From assembly GCF_027980145.1 (NCBI RefSeq), contig NZ_JAMZNK010000008.1:1-64000 (forward strand): DNA of 64,000 nt. The letters are read 5' to 3'. Source of the DNA: Flavobacterium azizsancarii. GTDB taxonomy: Bacteria; Bacteroidota; Bacteroidia; Flavobacteriales; Flavobacteriaceae. The notes beneath the pieces were generated by a model, which ran no database searches, was not told the DNA's origin, and saw only the letters and a list, made by a program, of their open reading frames with translations. The position numbers and the translations under genes were made by a program. Shown here piece by piece: positions 27,662-36,991 of the stretch (position 1 is its first letter; every line of letters begins with the position of its first letter).

Positions 27662-27797
27662 AAACACATAGAAACATAGAATTTATGATTGTGAAAAAGT
27701 AAAATAAAAAGAAACTCGTTTCTCACACATAGCTATGTTTGTTAATGCTAGTGAAACGCCTTTTTTGAACATACAAAATCTATGTCTCTATGTGTTC
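27662..27797. repeat. MITE-like intergenic repeat, copy B
   Basis: About 136 bp with ends aaacacatagaaacatag and ctatgtctctatgtgttc (inverted) and a middle with gtgaaacgccttttttg. It is the second copy of the element at 26969; the two flank crtZ. Confidence 0.7.
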
Positions 27798-27833
27798 AAA
27801 AAATAACCGACAAGTAAAATGTAAATCGATTTT

Positions 27834-28298
27834 ATGAAAGTATATAAACTAGAAACCGTACAACACTTAAACGCCAGTATCGAAAAATGTTGGGACTTTT
27901 TTTCGAGTCCACAAAATCTCGAAGCGATTACGCCTAATGATATGAGTTTTGTAATTCAGGATTTCGATGGCAAACGCATGTATCCCGGACAAGTGATTAC
28001 CTATACATTAAAACCACTTTTGGGAATCAAAATCAACTGGATGACGATCATCACCGTTGCACAGAAAAATCAATATTTTGTAGACGAACAGCGTTTTGGC
28101 CCCTATGCATTATGGCATCACAAACACTTTTTTGAAGCCACAGAAAATGGTACAAAAATGATCGATGTTGTTCATTATGCATTGCCTTTTGGTTTCTTGG
28201 GCCAACTTGCCAATACAATAATGGTCAAAAATAAACTGAAATCAATTTTCGAATATCGCCATAATAAAATCGAAGAGTTATTCAATTCAAAAGTATAA
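27834..28298 (+). CDS. SRPBCC family protein
   Basis: A 154-residue protein of the START/Bet v1-like fold: WDFFSSPQNLEAITPNDMSF near the start and the helix-strand pattern of the family. It probably binds a hydrophobic ligand. In some bacteria this domain is linked to TIGR01777-type proteins, one of which is 6 kb away (34409). It lies inside the pigment/photolyase cluster. Confidence 0.82.
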   Translation: MKVYKLETVQHLNASIEKCWDFFSSPQNLEAITPNDMSFVIQDFDGKRMYPGQVITYTLKPLLGIKINWMTIITVAQKNQYFVDEQRFGPYALWHHKHFFEATENGTKMIDVVHYALPFGFLGQLANTIMVKNKLKSIFEYRHNKIEELFNSKV

Positions 28299-28314
28299 TT
28301 ACTCAAAAAAAATT

Positions 28315-28413
28315 TGCCACAGATTATAATGATTCAAATGATTTTTTAATCCGTGTTAATCTGCAGAATCTGCATGAAAAAAAATCCTTTATAAATCCTT
28401 ATAATCTGTGGCA
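28315..28413. repeat. Inverted-repeat intergenic element
   Basis: A 99-bp element with perfect 15-bp terminal inverted repeats (tgccacagattataa and its complement), just before the photolyase gene. It resembles REP-like elements spread in flavobacterial genomes. Confidence 0.7.
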
Positions 28414-28433
28414 TAAAAAAAGAATACAATATA

Positions 28434-29729
28434 ATGACTAAACAAAAAGTTACTTTTTTCTGGTTTCGACGTGATTTACGTCTTGATGATAACATCGGAT
28501 TATTCAATGCCTTGCAATCTGATTTTCCCGTAATTCCGTTATTTATTTTTGACGAAGATATCTTAGAAAATCTTCCTAAAGATGATGCCCGTGTTAGTTT
28601 TATCTACGATTCACTTCAGAAAATAAACGAAGAACTTCAAACAATCGATTCTTCTCTATTGATCAAAAAAGGAAAAACTTTTGAGGTTTGGAAATCACTT
28701 ATCAAAGAATATGACATTCAGCAAATCTTCTTCAATAAAGATTACGAACCTTATGCGATAAAACGAGATTTAGCCATTTCGGCTTTATTAAAAGAAAATA
28801 ATACGGAATCCTTTTCATTCAAAGATCACGTGATTTTCGAAGAAAAAGAAATCACAAAAGCCGATGGACTTCCGTACACTATTCATACGCCTTATAAAAA
28901 TAAATGGCTCGAGAAATACCATCTTTCAGGACATGCTCAGGAATATGACACAAAACCTTTATTAATCAATTTTGCTAAAAATCAATTCACATTTCCTGAA
29001 TTATCTGACATTGGTTTTGAAAGAAGCACGATAAAAGTACTTCCACATAACTTAACTCAAATAGGCAATTATAAAGAAATAAGAGATTTTCCAGCTATAG
29101 ATGGCACTTCTTATCTTTCGCCACATTTACGTTTTGGAACTGTGAGTATTCGAAAACTGGTTAATTGGGCAAACAAGAAAAACCAAACTTTTTTGAGCGA
29201 ATTAATCTGGAGAGAATTTTTTATCCAGATTCTGTTTAATTTTCCTAATTGTGTCAATCACAATTTCAAATCAGCTTATGATGGCATTCAATGGCGCAAT
29301 AACGAAGACGACTTCAAACGCTGGTGTTCAGGAACTACAGGTTACCCAATGGTCGATGCAGGAATGCGTCAGCTTAATGAAACCGGATATATGCACAATC
29401 GAGTTCGCATGGTTGTAGCCAGTTTTTTATGCAAACATTTACTGATTAACTGGCAATGGGGAGAAGCGTATTTTGCAGAGAAATTATTAGATTTTGAATT
29501 GGCCTCAAACGTTGGCAACTGGCAATGGGCAGCAGGAACAGGATGCGATGCCGCGCCATACTTCAGGGTTTTTAATCCTGAAATACAGCAAAAGAAATTC
29601 GACGAAAAAAGCATCTACATTCGCAAATGGATTCCTGAATTTGATTTGGGTTATAATGCACCAATGGTGGAGCATGCTTTTGCGAGAGACAGGGCAATTG
29701 CGACTTATAAGAAGGGAATCTTGAAATAA
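28434..29729 (+). CDS. phrB: Deoxyribodipyrimidine photolyase/cryptochrome
   Basis: A 431-residue class I photolyase. The N-terminal domain opens with FFWFRRDLRLDDN; the FAD domain shows RFGTVSIRKL, TGYPMVDAGMRQLNETGYMHNRVRMV and SNVGNWQWAAGTGCDAAPYFRVFNP. It would repair UV cyclobutane dimers with light. Its place downstream of the B12-type photoreceptor and crt genes is the known layout of light-induced clusters. Confidence 0.93.
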   Translation: MTKQKVTFFWFRRDLRLDDNIGLFNALQSDFPVIPLFIFDEDILENLPKDDARVSFIYDSLQKINEELQTIDSSLLIKKGKTFEVWKSLIKEYDIQQIFFNKDYEPYAIKRDLAISALLKENNTESFSFKDHVIFEEKEITKADGLPYTIHTPYKNKWLEKYHLSGHAQEYDTKPLLINFAKNQFTFPELSDIGFERSTIKVLPHNLTQIGNYKEIRDFPAIDGTSYLSPHLRFGTVSIRKLVNWANKKNQTFLSELIWREFFIQILFNFPNCVNHNFKSAYDGIQWRNNEDDFKRWCSGTTGYPMVDAGMRQLNETGYMHNRVRMVVASFLCKHLLINWQWGEAYFAEKLLDFELASNVGNWQWAAGTGCDAAPYFRVFNPEIQQKKFDEKSIYIRKWIPEFDLGYNAPMVEHAFARDRAIATYKKGILK

Positions 29730-29846
29730 ATTCAATTTTTTATCCCGAAGCTTCGGGACCAAATTCCAAACATCTGATGCTTTAAAACTTGAGTACGCAA
29801 GTACAAATTGCCTGATATTTAGACCAACAGAATATAAAGACAATTC

Positions 29847-30010
29847 AAGTCCCAGAGGGACGATATATTTATAGAAAAGATACACATCATCATGCTAAAG
29901 CTCCAGCGGAGCGACATATAATTGCCCTTAAGATTATAAAATATACCACCCCGCTGGGGTTCTGTTCAAAAAAAATAATTTTCTATAAATATATCGTCCC
30001 TGTGGGACTT
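29847..30010. repeat. Compound inverted-repeat element
   Basis: Two 32-bp arms (starting aagtcccagagggacgatat at 29847 and ending tatcgtccctgtgggactt at 30010) are complementary at 31 of 32 positions. Inside are gctccagcggagcgacatat and ccaccccgctggggttc. Elements of this type are common in Bacteroidota intergenic DNA. It fills most of the 468-bp gap after the photolyase gene. Confidence 0.75.
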
Positions 30011-30115
30011 ACAACGATGATTTTTGATATAACGAAAATCAGATTTCAAGAAGAATCAGGGAAGACAAGCTCGCTGTTATGACATTAATCGATGAAACTT
30101 CTAATAAAAACTAAA

Positions 30116-30193
30116 TCCCTAGCCCTGATAGAAGCGGTATCCTTTTGTTTTTTTTTTAACAAAAGATACAAGAGGATAGCAGGAATAGCTCCT
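30116..30193. repeat. Intergenic repeat family R, copy 1
   Basis: The sequence pattern agccctgatrgaarcgg then atccttttgt, a variable loop, acaaaagata and gcaggaatagctcct. It forms a hairpin right after the stop of the minus-strand gene at 30198 and may act as its terminator. Related copies are at 47544 and 51283. Confidence 0.7.
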
Positions 30194-30197
30194 AAAA

Positions 30198-31616
30198 CTA
30201 CTTAATGAGTTTATTAAGCATTCCGTTGAAGATAAAACCATGGAATGGCAAAACGGAATACCAATATAGTTTTCCTAATATACCATTAGGCTTAAAGGTT
30301 GCGGCCTGATATAAAGTGTTGTGTATAATTTTGAATTCGAGCCAGGCTTCACCTGGAAGTTTCATTTCGGCGTATAAAATCAGTTTTCCTTCTTGTTTAT
30401 TGGCATACAAAACACGCCAAAAATCTAAAGCATCGCCGGAATGAATGTCGTGTTTATTGGTTCGGCCGCGACGTAAACCTACGCCACCAAAAAGTTTATC
30501 GATAAAACCTCGTAAACTCCAGAGCCAATCGCCGTAATACCAACCTGTTTCGCCTCCTATTGACCAAATTCTATCAATCGTATAATCGCGATTTTCAATT
30601 TGTTTTTTTCTTCGGTCGATATAACAGCCTTTTTTAGGAACTTTTAGATGTGCTGAGATATTTCGGTTAAAACGTCCGCTTACAAGGGAATCTTTCCAGC
30701 TTGAAGCTACTTTATCTTCTTCGACTTTTAGCAAAGCTCTCGAAAGTGCTTGTTTGTACGTCATTGGTTTTACCTGCAAAAGCTCATTTATGCGGTGATC
30801 CTTGCAAATAACCTCGACTTTCATACTGCTTACCAAAGCCGATGCCAGTTTATAAGAGGTTGAAGTAACAAAATACAACCAATACGACGACAACTTAGGT
30901 GTCATAACCGGAATGGTAAAAATGTATCGTTTGAGTTTTTTTGCTTCGGCGAATGCCAACAACATTTCTTTATAAGTTAAAATATCAGGACCTCCAATAT
31001 CAAAACTTTGATTGTACGTAACAGGATTTAAAAGTGATTTTGACAGAAATTCCAAAACGTCAGTGATTGCAATAGGCTGGCACTTTGTATTGAGCCATTT
31101 GGGTGTAATCATCACCGGAAGTTTGTTGACCAAATCCCGAATAATCTCAAACGAAGCACTACCCGACCCAACGATAATTCCCGCTCTTAAAGTAGTCAAA
31201 GGCACTTTTGCTTTGGCTAAAATACTTTCAACATTTTTGCGGGAAGCCAAATGTTTAGAAAGCGATTTATCATTTACGATTCCGCTTAAATACAGGATTT
31301 GTTGCGCCTGAGTCTGATTGAGTCTTTCAACAAAATTAGTAGCCGAAATACTTTCGAGTTCATCATAATTGGTATCAGGTCCTGACATGGAATGAATGAG
31401 GTAAAAAGCAGCATCGATATCGGCAGGAATTGCCGATAAAGTTTCTTTTTCGAGAAAATCGACTTCTATGACTTGTACTTTTTGCAGAAAATTTTCGGGT
31501 ATATAAAATCTGTTTTTATCTCTTACGCAGCAAATTATCTGATGTCCTTGCGCGACTAAAATGGGCAAAAGACGTTTGCCAATATAACCTGTTGCGCCTG
31601 TTAAGAGAATTTTCAT
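30198..31616 (-). CDS. NAD(P)-binding SDR-type protein with DUF2867 domain
   Basis: A 472-residue protein. The N-terminal half is an atypical SDR Rossmann fold (LLTGATGYIGKRLLPILVAQGH). The C-terminal ~170 residues (from SIGGETGWYYGDWLWSLRGFIDKLFGG, with GDALDFWRVL and EMKLPGEAWLEFKI) are like DUF2867. The reaction is unknown. It is last in a four-gene minus operon (TetR, ABC1 kinase, SDR, SDR) with 6 bp to the gene before it. Confidence 0.85.
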   Translation of the reverse strand: MKILLTGATGYIGKRLLPILVAQGHQIICCVRDKNRFYIPENFLQKVQVIEVDFLEKETLSAIPADIDAAFYLIHSMSGPDTNYDELESISATNFVERLNQTQAQQILYLSGIVNDKSLSKHLASRKNVESILAKAKVPLTTLRAGIIVGSGSASFEIIRDLVNKLPVMITPKWLNTKCQPIAITDVLEFLSKSLLNPVTYNQSFDIGGPDILTYKEMLLAFAEAKKLKRYIFTIPVMTPKLSSYWLYFVTSTSYKLASALVSSMKVEVICKDHRINELLQVKPMTYKQALSRALLKVEEDKVASSWKDSLVSGRFNRNISAHLKVPKKGCYIDRRKKQIENRDYTIDRIWSIGGETGWYYGDWLWSLRGFIDKLFGGVGLRRGRTNKHDIHSGDALDFWRVLYANKQEGKLILYAEMKLPGEAWLEFKIIHNTLYQAATFKPNGILGKLYWYSVLPFHGFIFNGMLNKLIK

Positions 31617-31622
31617 GGCTGT

Positions 31623-32306
31623 TTAGATTTTAAATGTCACTAAACCATAATCCATTTCGAAAATTTGACCTGAAATGGAATTCGCTTTTTCCGAAATCAG
31701 GAAATCAACCATATTAGCGACTTCTTCAGGTTTTAAGTAACTTTTCATAGGATGGCGATCGATCATATTTTCTTTCATACGATCGTTTCGCAAAATAGAA
31801 GCCGAAAGAGAAGTATCTGTAATTGTGGGCGCAATGGCATTGACGCGAACTACAGTTGCCAACTCAGCACCAAGGTTTTTTGTTAAACCTTCGACACCCG
31901 CTTTTGCCGTTGCAATACTGGCATGAAAAGGCATTCCTAATTTTACGGCAACCGTACTGAATAAAACGATCGAAGGCTCGTCGCCTCTTTTTAAAACAGG
32001 CAAGTATTTCTGAATGGCTTTTACAGCACCAATAACATTAATTTCGAAATCGTTTCTAAAATCATCAACGCTTAAATTCGAAATGGGTTTAAGCGTAATC
32101 GATCCGGGACAATAAATTAAAGCATCAACTTCTGCTATATCCGGCAGTTCGTCCTTCAAAACATCTAAACCAAAATGGGTAAGATTAGGATGTGTAAGTT
32201 TGGGCGCGCTTCGGCTGATATTAAAAACCCTATTTGTCTCTAGCTGTTGCAACAAAATAGCACTTCCTATGCCTTTACTTCCTCCGATGATTAATATATT
32301 TCTCAT
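31623..32306 (-). CDS. SDR family protein lacking the catalytic Tyr
   Basis: A 227-residue short-chain dehydrogenase fold with the cofactor motif GGSKGIGS at the N-terminus and the Ser of STVAV. At the YxxxK site the sequence reads FHASIATAKAG: the Lys is kept but the Tyr position is Ile. It may be a non-catalytic or altered SDR. It is in the minus operon, 40 bp after the ABC1 kinase gene. Confidence 0.83.
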   Translation of the reverse strand: MRNILIIGGSKGIGSAILLQQLETNRVFNISRSAPKLTHPNLTHFGLDVLKDELPDIAEVDALIYCPGSITLKPISNLSVDDFRNDFEINVIGAVKAIQKYLPVLKRGDEPSIVLFSTVAVKLGMPFHASIATAKAGVEGLTKNLGAELATVVRVNAIAPTITDTSLSASILRNDRMKENMIDRHPMKSYLKPEEVANMVDFLISEKANSISGQIFEMDYGLVTFKI

Positions 32307-32346
32307 TTTTCTGATGTTTATTTGATTACCGGAGGACGATTAGGTT

Positions 32347-33651
32347 CTAATATTTGAGATAATTATTAACAGCAATCTTAGCTTTCAAATCAAACATTAA
32401 ATTATATAAACCAAAGAAAGTACGATTCATATAGATAAAATGTTTTGAGCCACGATTTCCGTTCATTTTTTTGAGATTGGTATCGTTAGAGAAACGCTCT
32501 CCCAATTTGGCAATGCTCTCAAAGAAAGTTTCATCGGCAAAATCGAAGGTTTCGTTTTGGAAAGGTTTTGTAAAAAGTGATAGTAAATCATGAAACATTT
32601 CGGTAAAATATTCTATTTCGGCAGGTGAATCATCCGGGCGAAGAATTTCTAATTCGAATAATTTTTGATTGAAAAGTGCTTTATCTGTAATTACGTTTTT
32701 ATTGATCAACTCAAAATATGGTACATAAAACTCTTCCGGAATTATTTTCATGCATCCAAAATCAAGTGCAATCAAATTGTTTTGATCGTCTACTAAAAAG
32801 TTCCCGGGATGCGGATCTGCATGTACTTTTCGTAATACGTGAATTTGATACATATAGAAATCCCAAAGTGCCTGACCTAATTTGTCGCCAACTGCTGCAT
32901 CAGTATTTATAGCAGTAAATTCAGAAAGATGAATTCCGGTCATCCAATTCATTGTAATGATTTTCTCTGACGAAAACTCAGGATAATATCTCGGGAAAAG
33001 TAAATTTTCGATTTTACTACAAGCCTCAACTACTTCCTGACTTTGTTGTAATTCAAGCAAATAATTGGTTTCTTCTATCAGTTTATCTTCGACTTCTTTA
33101 AAATATTTATCAGAATCTTTTCCCTGAAGGTTAAACATTCTAATGGCGATAGGTTTTACTAAAGCTAAATCTGATGAAATGCTATTGGCAACACCGGGAT
33201 ATTGAATCTTAACGGCTAACTTTTTTCCGTCTTTTACTGCCAAATGTACCTGACCAATACTGGCTGCATTAACTGAATTTGCATTGAATTCGTCGAAGAT
33301 TTCATAAGGCGTTTTTCCAAAATTGGTTTTGAAAGTCTTTAAAACCAATGGCGCTGAAAGTGGCGGAACTGAAAATTGCGACAAAGAGAATTTCTCTACA
33401 TAGGCCTGCGGCAAAAAGTTCTTGTCCATGCTTAACATTTGGGCTACTTTTAACGCACTTCCTTTCAGGCTTTTTAGTCCGTCGTAAATATCTTCGGCGT
33501 TATTTTCATTAAGTTTATCGCGTGTCAAATCAGGATTAACCATTTTTTCGGCATAATGCTTTACGTAGTTTACTCCTATTTTGGCACCTGTTTGCACCAA
33601 TTTACTGGCTCTTTCTATTTTTGATGTTGGTATATAATCGATTGTTTTCAT
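32347..33651 (-). CDS. ABC1/AarF/UbiB family atypical kinase
   Basis: A 434-residue protein with the family features: KxGQ-like segment KGSALKVAQMLSMD, the Ala-rich-loop region AASIGQVHLAV, VKIQYPG with the ATP-binding Lys, and HADPHPGNFLV with the catalytic/metal residues followed by ALDFG. Members support quinone or lipid pathways. Its start overlaps the stop of the TetR gene (TAATG), so it is translationally coupled. Confidence 0.92.
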   Translation of the reverse strand: MKTIDYIPTSKIERASKLVQTGAKIGVNYVKHYAEKMVNPDLTRDKLNENNAEDIYDGLKSLKGSALKVAQMLSMDKNFLPQAYVEKFSLSQFSVPPLSAPLVLKTFKTNFGKTPYEIFDEFNANSVNAASIGQVHLAVKDGKKLAVKIQYPGVANSISSDLALVKPIAIRMFNLQGKDSDKYFKEVEDKLIEETNYLLELQQSQEVVEACSKIENLLFPRYYPEFSSEKIITMNWMTGIHLSEFTAINTDAAVGDKLGQALWDFYMYQIHVLRKVHADPHPGNFLVDDQNNLIALDFGCMKIIPEEFYVPYFELINKNVITDKALFNQKLFELEILRPDDSPAEIEYFTEMFHDLLSLFTKPFQNETFDFADETFFESIAKLGERFSNDTNLKKMNGNRGSKHFIYMNRTFFGLYNLMFDLKAKIAVNNYLKY

Positions 33652-34310
33652 TATTTGCTGTAGATTTTTTCTTTAAAAAGAAATTTACCTAAATCTATTA
33701 AATGATTTAAGGGCGCAACATTCATTAATTCAAATGAAGCATTAACTGATTTTTCGATAAAAATATCTGTTTTTTCAAAAGCTGCTGATTCATCATCAAC
33801 CCAGAATTTGATCGTAAGCATTAATTGTAACCAAGCTGATTCCTGAATTCCTTTTTCCTGAAATTTTTGCAATTTTTCCTGTTCTAATCTGTAATCATCA
33901 GTCAGGATTTCTGAAACATATTCTTTAAAACTATTTCGAAGTGTAGTAAGCTGTACAAGATTCTTTAGCGGATTTCTGTCGAATTTTAACGATTGTAAAA
34001 CATAACTTCTGTTGGCGGTTAAAATTTCGAAAAAAGTGAAATAAAAACTCAACATTTTGTTTTTCATATCATATTCTAAATATTCTGCGTTTTTGTTTAA
34101 CAAATCGATTGTATTGGCAAAAAACAATCTGAATATTTCTTTTTCTAATCCTTCTAATGTTCCAAAAAAAGCATAAAATTCAGCTTCAGTAAAATCATTT
34201 TCTTTTGCAAAATGATATACCGATTTTGGCTTTTCTCCTTTTTCTAAAACTTCATTCATATATATTGAAACGATGTCTTCTTTACTGATTACCTTGCTTT
34301 TAGTTACCAT
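33651..34310 (-). CDS. TetR-like transcriptional regulator
   Basis: A 219-residue protein. The N-terminal ~60 residues look like a TetR helix-turn-helix (EDIVSIYMNEVLEKGEKPKSVYHFAKENDFTEAEFYAFFGTLEGLEKEIF), and the rest is helical. It is first in the minus operon with the ABC1 kinase and two SDR genes, and divergent from the TIGR01777 gene. It may bind the palindrome in the intergenic region. Confidence 0.8.
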   Translation of the reverse strand: MVTKSKVISKEDIVSIYMNEVLEKGEKPKSVYHFAKENDFTEAEFYAFFGTLEGLEKEIFRLFFANTIDLLNKNAEYLEYDMKNKMLSFYFTFFEILTANRSYVLQSLKFDRNPLKNLVQLTTLRNSFKEYVSEILTDDYRLEQEKLQKFQEKGIQESAWLQLMLTIKFWVDDESAAFEKTDIFIEKSVNASFELMNVAPLNHLIDLGKFLFKEKIYSK

Positions 34311-34347
34311 TTTATTAAAGTTTTAAATTTGCATTAAAGGTAATCAA

Positions 34348-34377
34348 TGTTTAATTATCTTTACTTATCGTTAAACA
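34348..34377. promoter_or_regulatory. Palindromic operator candidate, same as at crtI
   Basis: TGTTTAA (34348-34354) and TTAAACA (34371-34377) are separated by exactly 16 bp, the arms and spacing seen at the crtI promoter (24616-24646). It lies between the divergent TetR operon and the TIGR01777 gene. A -7-like TAAATTTG is at 34324-34331 on the plus strand. The spacer contains a near direct repeat ttatcttta/ttatcgtta. Confidence 0.6.
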
Positions 34378-34408
34378 GAATATGATGTTAAATATATTAT
34401 AAACTATT

Positions 34409-35320
34409 ATGGCTAAAAATATCTTACTTACCGGAGGAACGGGATTTATAGGTCAGCATTTGACTGATTTGCTCATAGAAAATGGTTTTTCAGTATCTGT
34501 TTTAAGCCGTTCTGATCGAAAAAACACCTCATCTGTCACCTATTACAAATGGGATTTAACCCAAAATTATATTAATGAAGAAGCGATACTAAAGGCAGAT
34601 TGTATTATTCATCTGGCAGGTGAAGGAATTGTAGAAAAAAGATGGACAGAAAAGCGCAAAAAAGACATTCTCGAAAGCCGCACAAAGCCCATTGATCTTA
34701 TCTTTTCTATTCTTAAAAAAAACAATAAAATTTTAGATGCTTTTGTTTCAGCATCGGCAGTTGGAATTTATGGCGCTTATACGAATGAAACAATTTGTGA
34801 GGAGACGACGCAGCCGGCAAATGATTTTCTAGGCATAACTTGTCAGGAATGGGAAAAAGCTGTTGATAAAATTAATTCATTAGGTATTAGAACTGTAAAA
34901 GTAAGAACGGGAATTGTTTTAGGGAAAGATGAGGGTTTCCTTAAAAAAATTGTTCCCAGCTTTAAATCTGGCCTGGGCGTAATATTAGGTACAGGAAAAC
35001 AATACATTCCCTGGATTCATATTGCAGATCTGTGCGAGATTTATTTAAAAGCAGTTGTTACTAATGAAATGCATGGTCCTTATAATGCCTGCATTACAGA
35101 TGATACTACAAATGCTAGTTTATCTAAAACATTAGCCAATTTATTTGGATACAAAATTTGGCTTCCTAAAGCGCCCGCATTTATCCTTAAGATTGTTTTA
35201 GGCGAAATGAGTGCAGCTGTTTTAGAAGGACAAAGGGTTTCATCAGAAAAAATACAAAAAACCGGTTTTGTTTTTCAATTTACTGATCTGGAACGTGCGC
35301 TTGCAAGCTGCCTTACATAA
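34409..35320 (+). CDS. TIGR01777 family NAD-dependent epimerase-like protein
   Basis: A 303-residue extended SDR: ILLTGGTGFIGQHLTDLL at the N-terminus, HLAGEGIVEKRWTEKRKKDILESR, and SASAVGIYG in the active-site region typical of TIGR01777 (YfcH-like). Function in vivo is unknown; it is recurrent in light/pigment clusters of this phylum by my recollection. It is divergent from the TetR gene. Confidence 0.9.
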   Translation: MAKNILLTGGTGFIGQHLTDLLIENGFSVSVLSRSDRKNTSSVTYYKWDLTQNYINEEAILKADCIIHLAGEGIVEKRWTEKRKKDILESRTKPIDLIFSILKKNNKILDAFVSASAVGIYGAYTNETICEETTQPANDFLGITCQEWEKAVDKINSLGIRTVKVRTGIVLGKDEGFLKKIVPSFKSGLGVILGTGKQYIPWIHIADLCEIYLKAVVTNEMHGPYNACITDDTTNASLSKTLANLFGYKIWLPKAPAFILKIVLGEMSAAVLEGQRVSSEKIQKTGFVFQFTDLERALASCLT

Positions 35321-35322
35321 AA

Positions 35323-35892
35323 CTATTTTAGAGTCAGATACATTAAATCATCAGTATGAACGACTCCAATTAATTCTGTATTTGCAATTCTTGAAATCTT
35401 AGAAGCTATTTCATTGGGAATCTGAATATTAAAATCAGACACAGAAATTGGAAAATCAGATATAATCTGAATTCCATCGCCTACTTTTTTAATGAGAGCG
35501 TTTACAATTACTTCTTTCGATTTTCCGCGTAGTACAAGCTTTCCTTTAATCTGATATTCCTTTTCGATTTCATTGATATCTTTTAAATCAAATTTTTCAA
35601 TTTTGCCTTTAAAGATGGCTTTGGGATAGCGGCGGCTTTCCATGTAGTTTTCGTTAAAATGTTCTTGCATCATATCTAACTTAAAACGAAACTCTTTTAC
35701 AATAACAGTACAAATAAATGTACTTGTTCGTGGCTCTAAAATAATCGCAACCTGTCTGTTTACAGCTTTTATTTCTTCGAAAAATGGTACAGAAGCTTCA
35801 AAATTAATTGTTCCTGTAGTAGTAAAAAATTTATCCTGAGCAATAACAGAATACGCTGTAAATAGCAAAATAAATAAAGTAATTTTTTTCAT
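35323..35892 (-). CDS. YceI family secreted protein
   Basis: The ATG at 35892 begins a clean signal peptide (MKKITLFILLFTAYSVIAQ); a TTG three codons earlier is less likely. The mature part has the YceI lipocalin-like pattern (FTTTGTINFEASVP, YPKAIFKGKIEKFD, YQIKGKLVLRGKSKEV), a periplasmic isoprenoid-binding fold. It converges on the TIGR01777 gene with a 2-bp gap. Confidence 0.88.
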   Translation of the reverse strand: MKKITLFILLFTAYSVIAQDKFFTTTGTINFEASVPFFEEIKAVNRQVAIILEPRTSTFICTVIVKEFRFKLDMMQEHFNENYMESRRYPKAIFKGKIEKFDLKDINEIEKEYQIKGKLVLRGKSKEVIVNALIKKVGDGIQIISDFPISVSDFNIQIPNEIASKISRIANTELIGVVHTDDLMYLTLK

Positions 35893-35901
35893 AATCGTCA
35901 A

Positions 35902-36566
35902 TATTTAAACAATTATGTCAATCGATTTTTTTATTTATAAGAAGAGAAAAAACTGGACTTAATTAAATTCGGGAAAAATCGAATGGCAATACTCCGTGAA
36001 AAACAGTAATCCAATCATTTATACTTAAAGTTACGTAATTTTATGCGATACGGTTGCCGATTTCTCCTAAATATTTGTGAAATGTTTTTTTTGTGTAAAA
36101 AGTGAAAATGTAGTTTGCAAAATGATTTTTTGTTTATAGAACATATCGTCTTGCTATTAAGAAATTTTTTAATGCTAATTAACTCTTTCTGCCTCAATAA
36201 CTCTATCAGAATCTGCAATCTTGTCATCTCGACGCAGGAGAGATCACACAAAAAATTCGACAAAGGTTGGCGAATAGCTGAACGGAAATATTAGTGTGAT
36301 CTCTCCTGCGTCGAGATGACAAACTTTGTGCTTACTTCTCTCTATTATTACTCATTCCTTAACTTAATGACATTGTGCTTTAGCTGGAGGCACTTATTAT
36401 ACGCAGGAAAAAGCCTTTAGCCAAATCACTTTTTTTAGACTAAAGCCTTTCATATTAATTCTGAATAAACCCCAGCTAAAGCTGGAGTTTATTCAAATAA
36501 AATTGTGATGACATTCCTCATACAAACTACAAAATTCTTTTCTGAAATAGCACCAATAATAAATAT
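35902..36566. other. Intergenic region rich in inverted repeats
   Basis: About 665 bp without a gene. It contains the 29-bp inverted repeat at 36221-36322 and a second compound element at about 36370-36494 with ctttagctggag and a hairpin gaataaaccccagct (36463-36494). Confidence 0.6.
36221..36322. repeat. Inverted-repeat element, family gtcat(c/t)tcgacg, copy 1
   Basis: Perfect 29-bp arms (36221-36249 and 36294-36322; start ttgtcatctcgacgcaggag) around 44 bp. A relative with 25-bp arms is at 53768-53867. Such elements are typical of flavobacterial intergenic DNA. Confidence 0.8.
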
Positions 36567-36962
36567 CTAACCCTGCACTTCTGTACAAATTTCGATTAAG
36601 AAACCATCCAGATCTCTGACATACGCCACAATTTGCCCCCATGGTTTTTGCGTTGGCTCTTTTACCAGTATTGCACCAAAAGAAGTTGCTTTCTGAACCA
36701 ACTCTCCAACATTATCTGTAATAAAACCCAATTCGATTGCAAAAGGTTTATCTTCTAAATTACTTTCGATAAAACCGTCTTTCAAATTTTGTGCGGCTAG
36801 TTTTTTTGAAGCAAACGAAATTGTTGTTTCGCCAGTATTTAATTCTCCGTAATCATTTTCGGGAGTTACAAATTTTCTTGAAAAATCAAATGTATTCTCA
36901 TAAAACCCAACAGACGCTTCTACATCTTGTACGTATAAAATTGTATATCCAAACTTTACCAT
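36567..36962 (-). CDS. VOC (glyoxalase/bleomycin-resistance fold) protein
   Basis: A 131-residue single VOC unit: FGYTILYVQDVEASVGFYENTF at the start and VAYVRDLDGFLIEICTEV at the end, where the last metal-binding Glu lies. Substrate unknown. It is 29 bp downstream of the thioesterase gene on the same strand. Confidence 0.9.
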   Translation of the reverse strand: MVKFGYTILYVQDVEASVGFYENTFDFSRKFVTPENDYGELNTGETTISFASKKLAAQNLKDGFIESNLEDKPFAIELGFITDNVGELVQKATSFGAILVKEPTQKPWGQIVAYVRDLDGFLIEICTEVQG

Positions 36963-36991
36963 TTTCCTTAATTTTAATTTGATGAATTATT

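Noticed and set aside
26969..30010. Possible CRISPR array among the repeats of the pigment region
   Set aside because: The repeats are inverted, diverged and not regularly spaced, and no cas genes are present.
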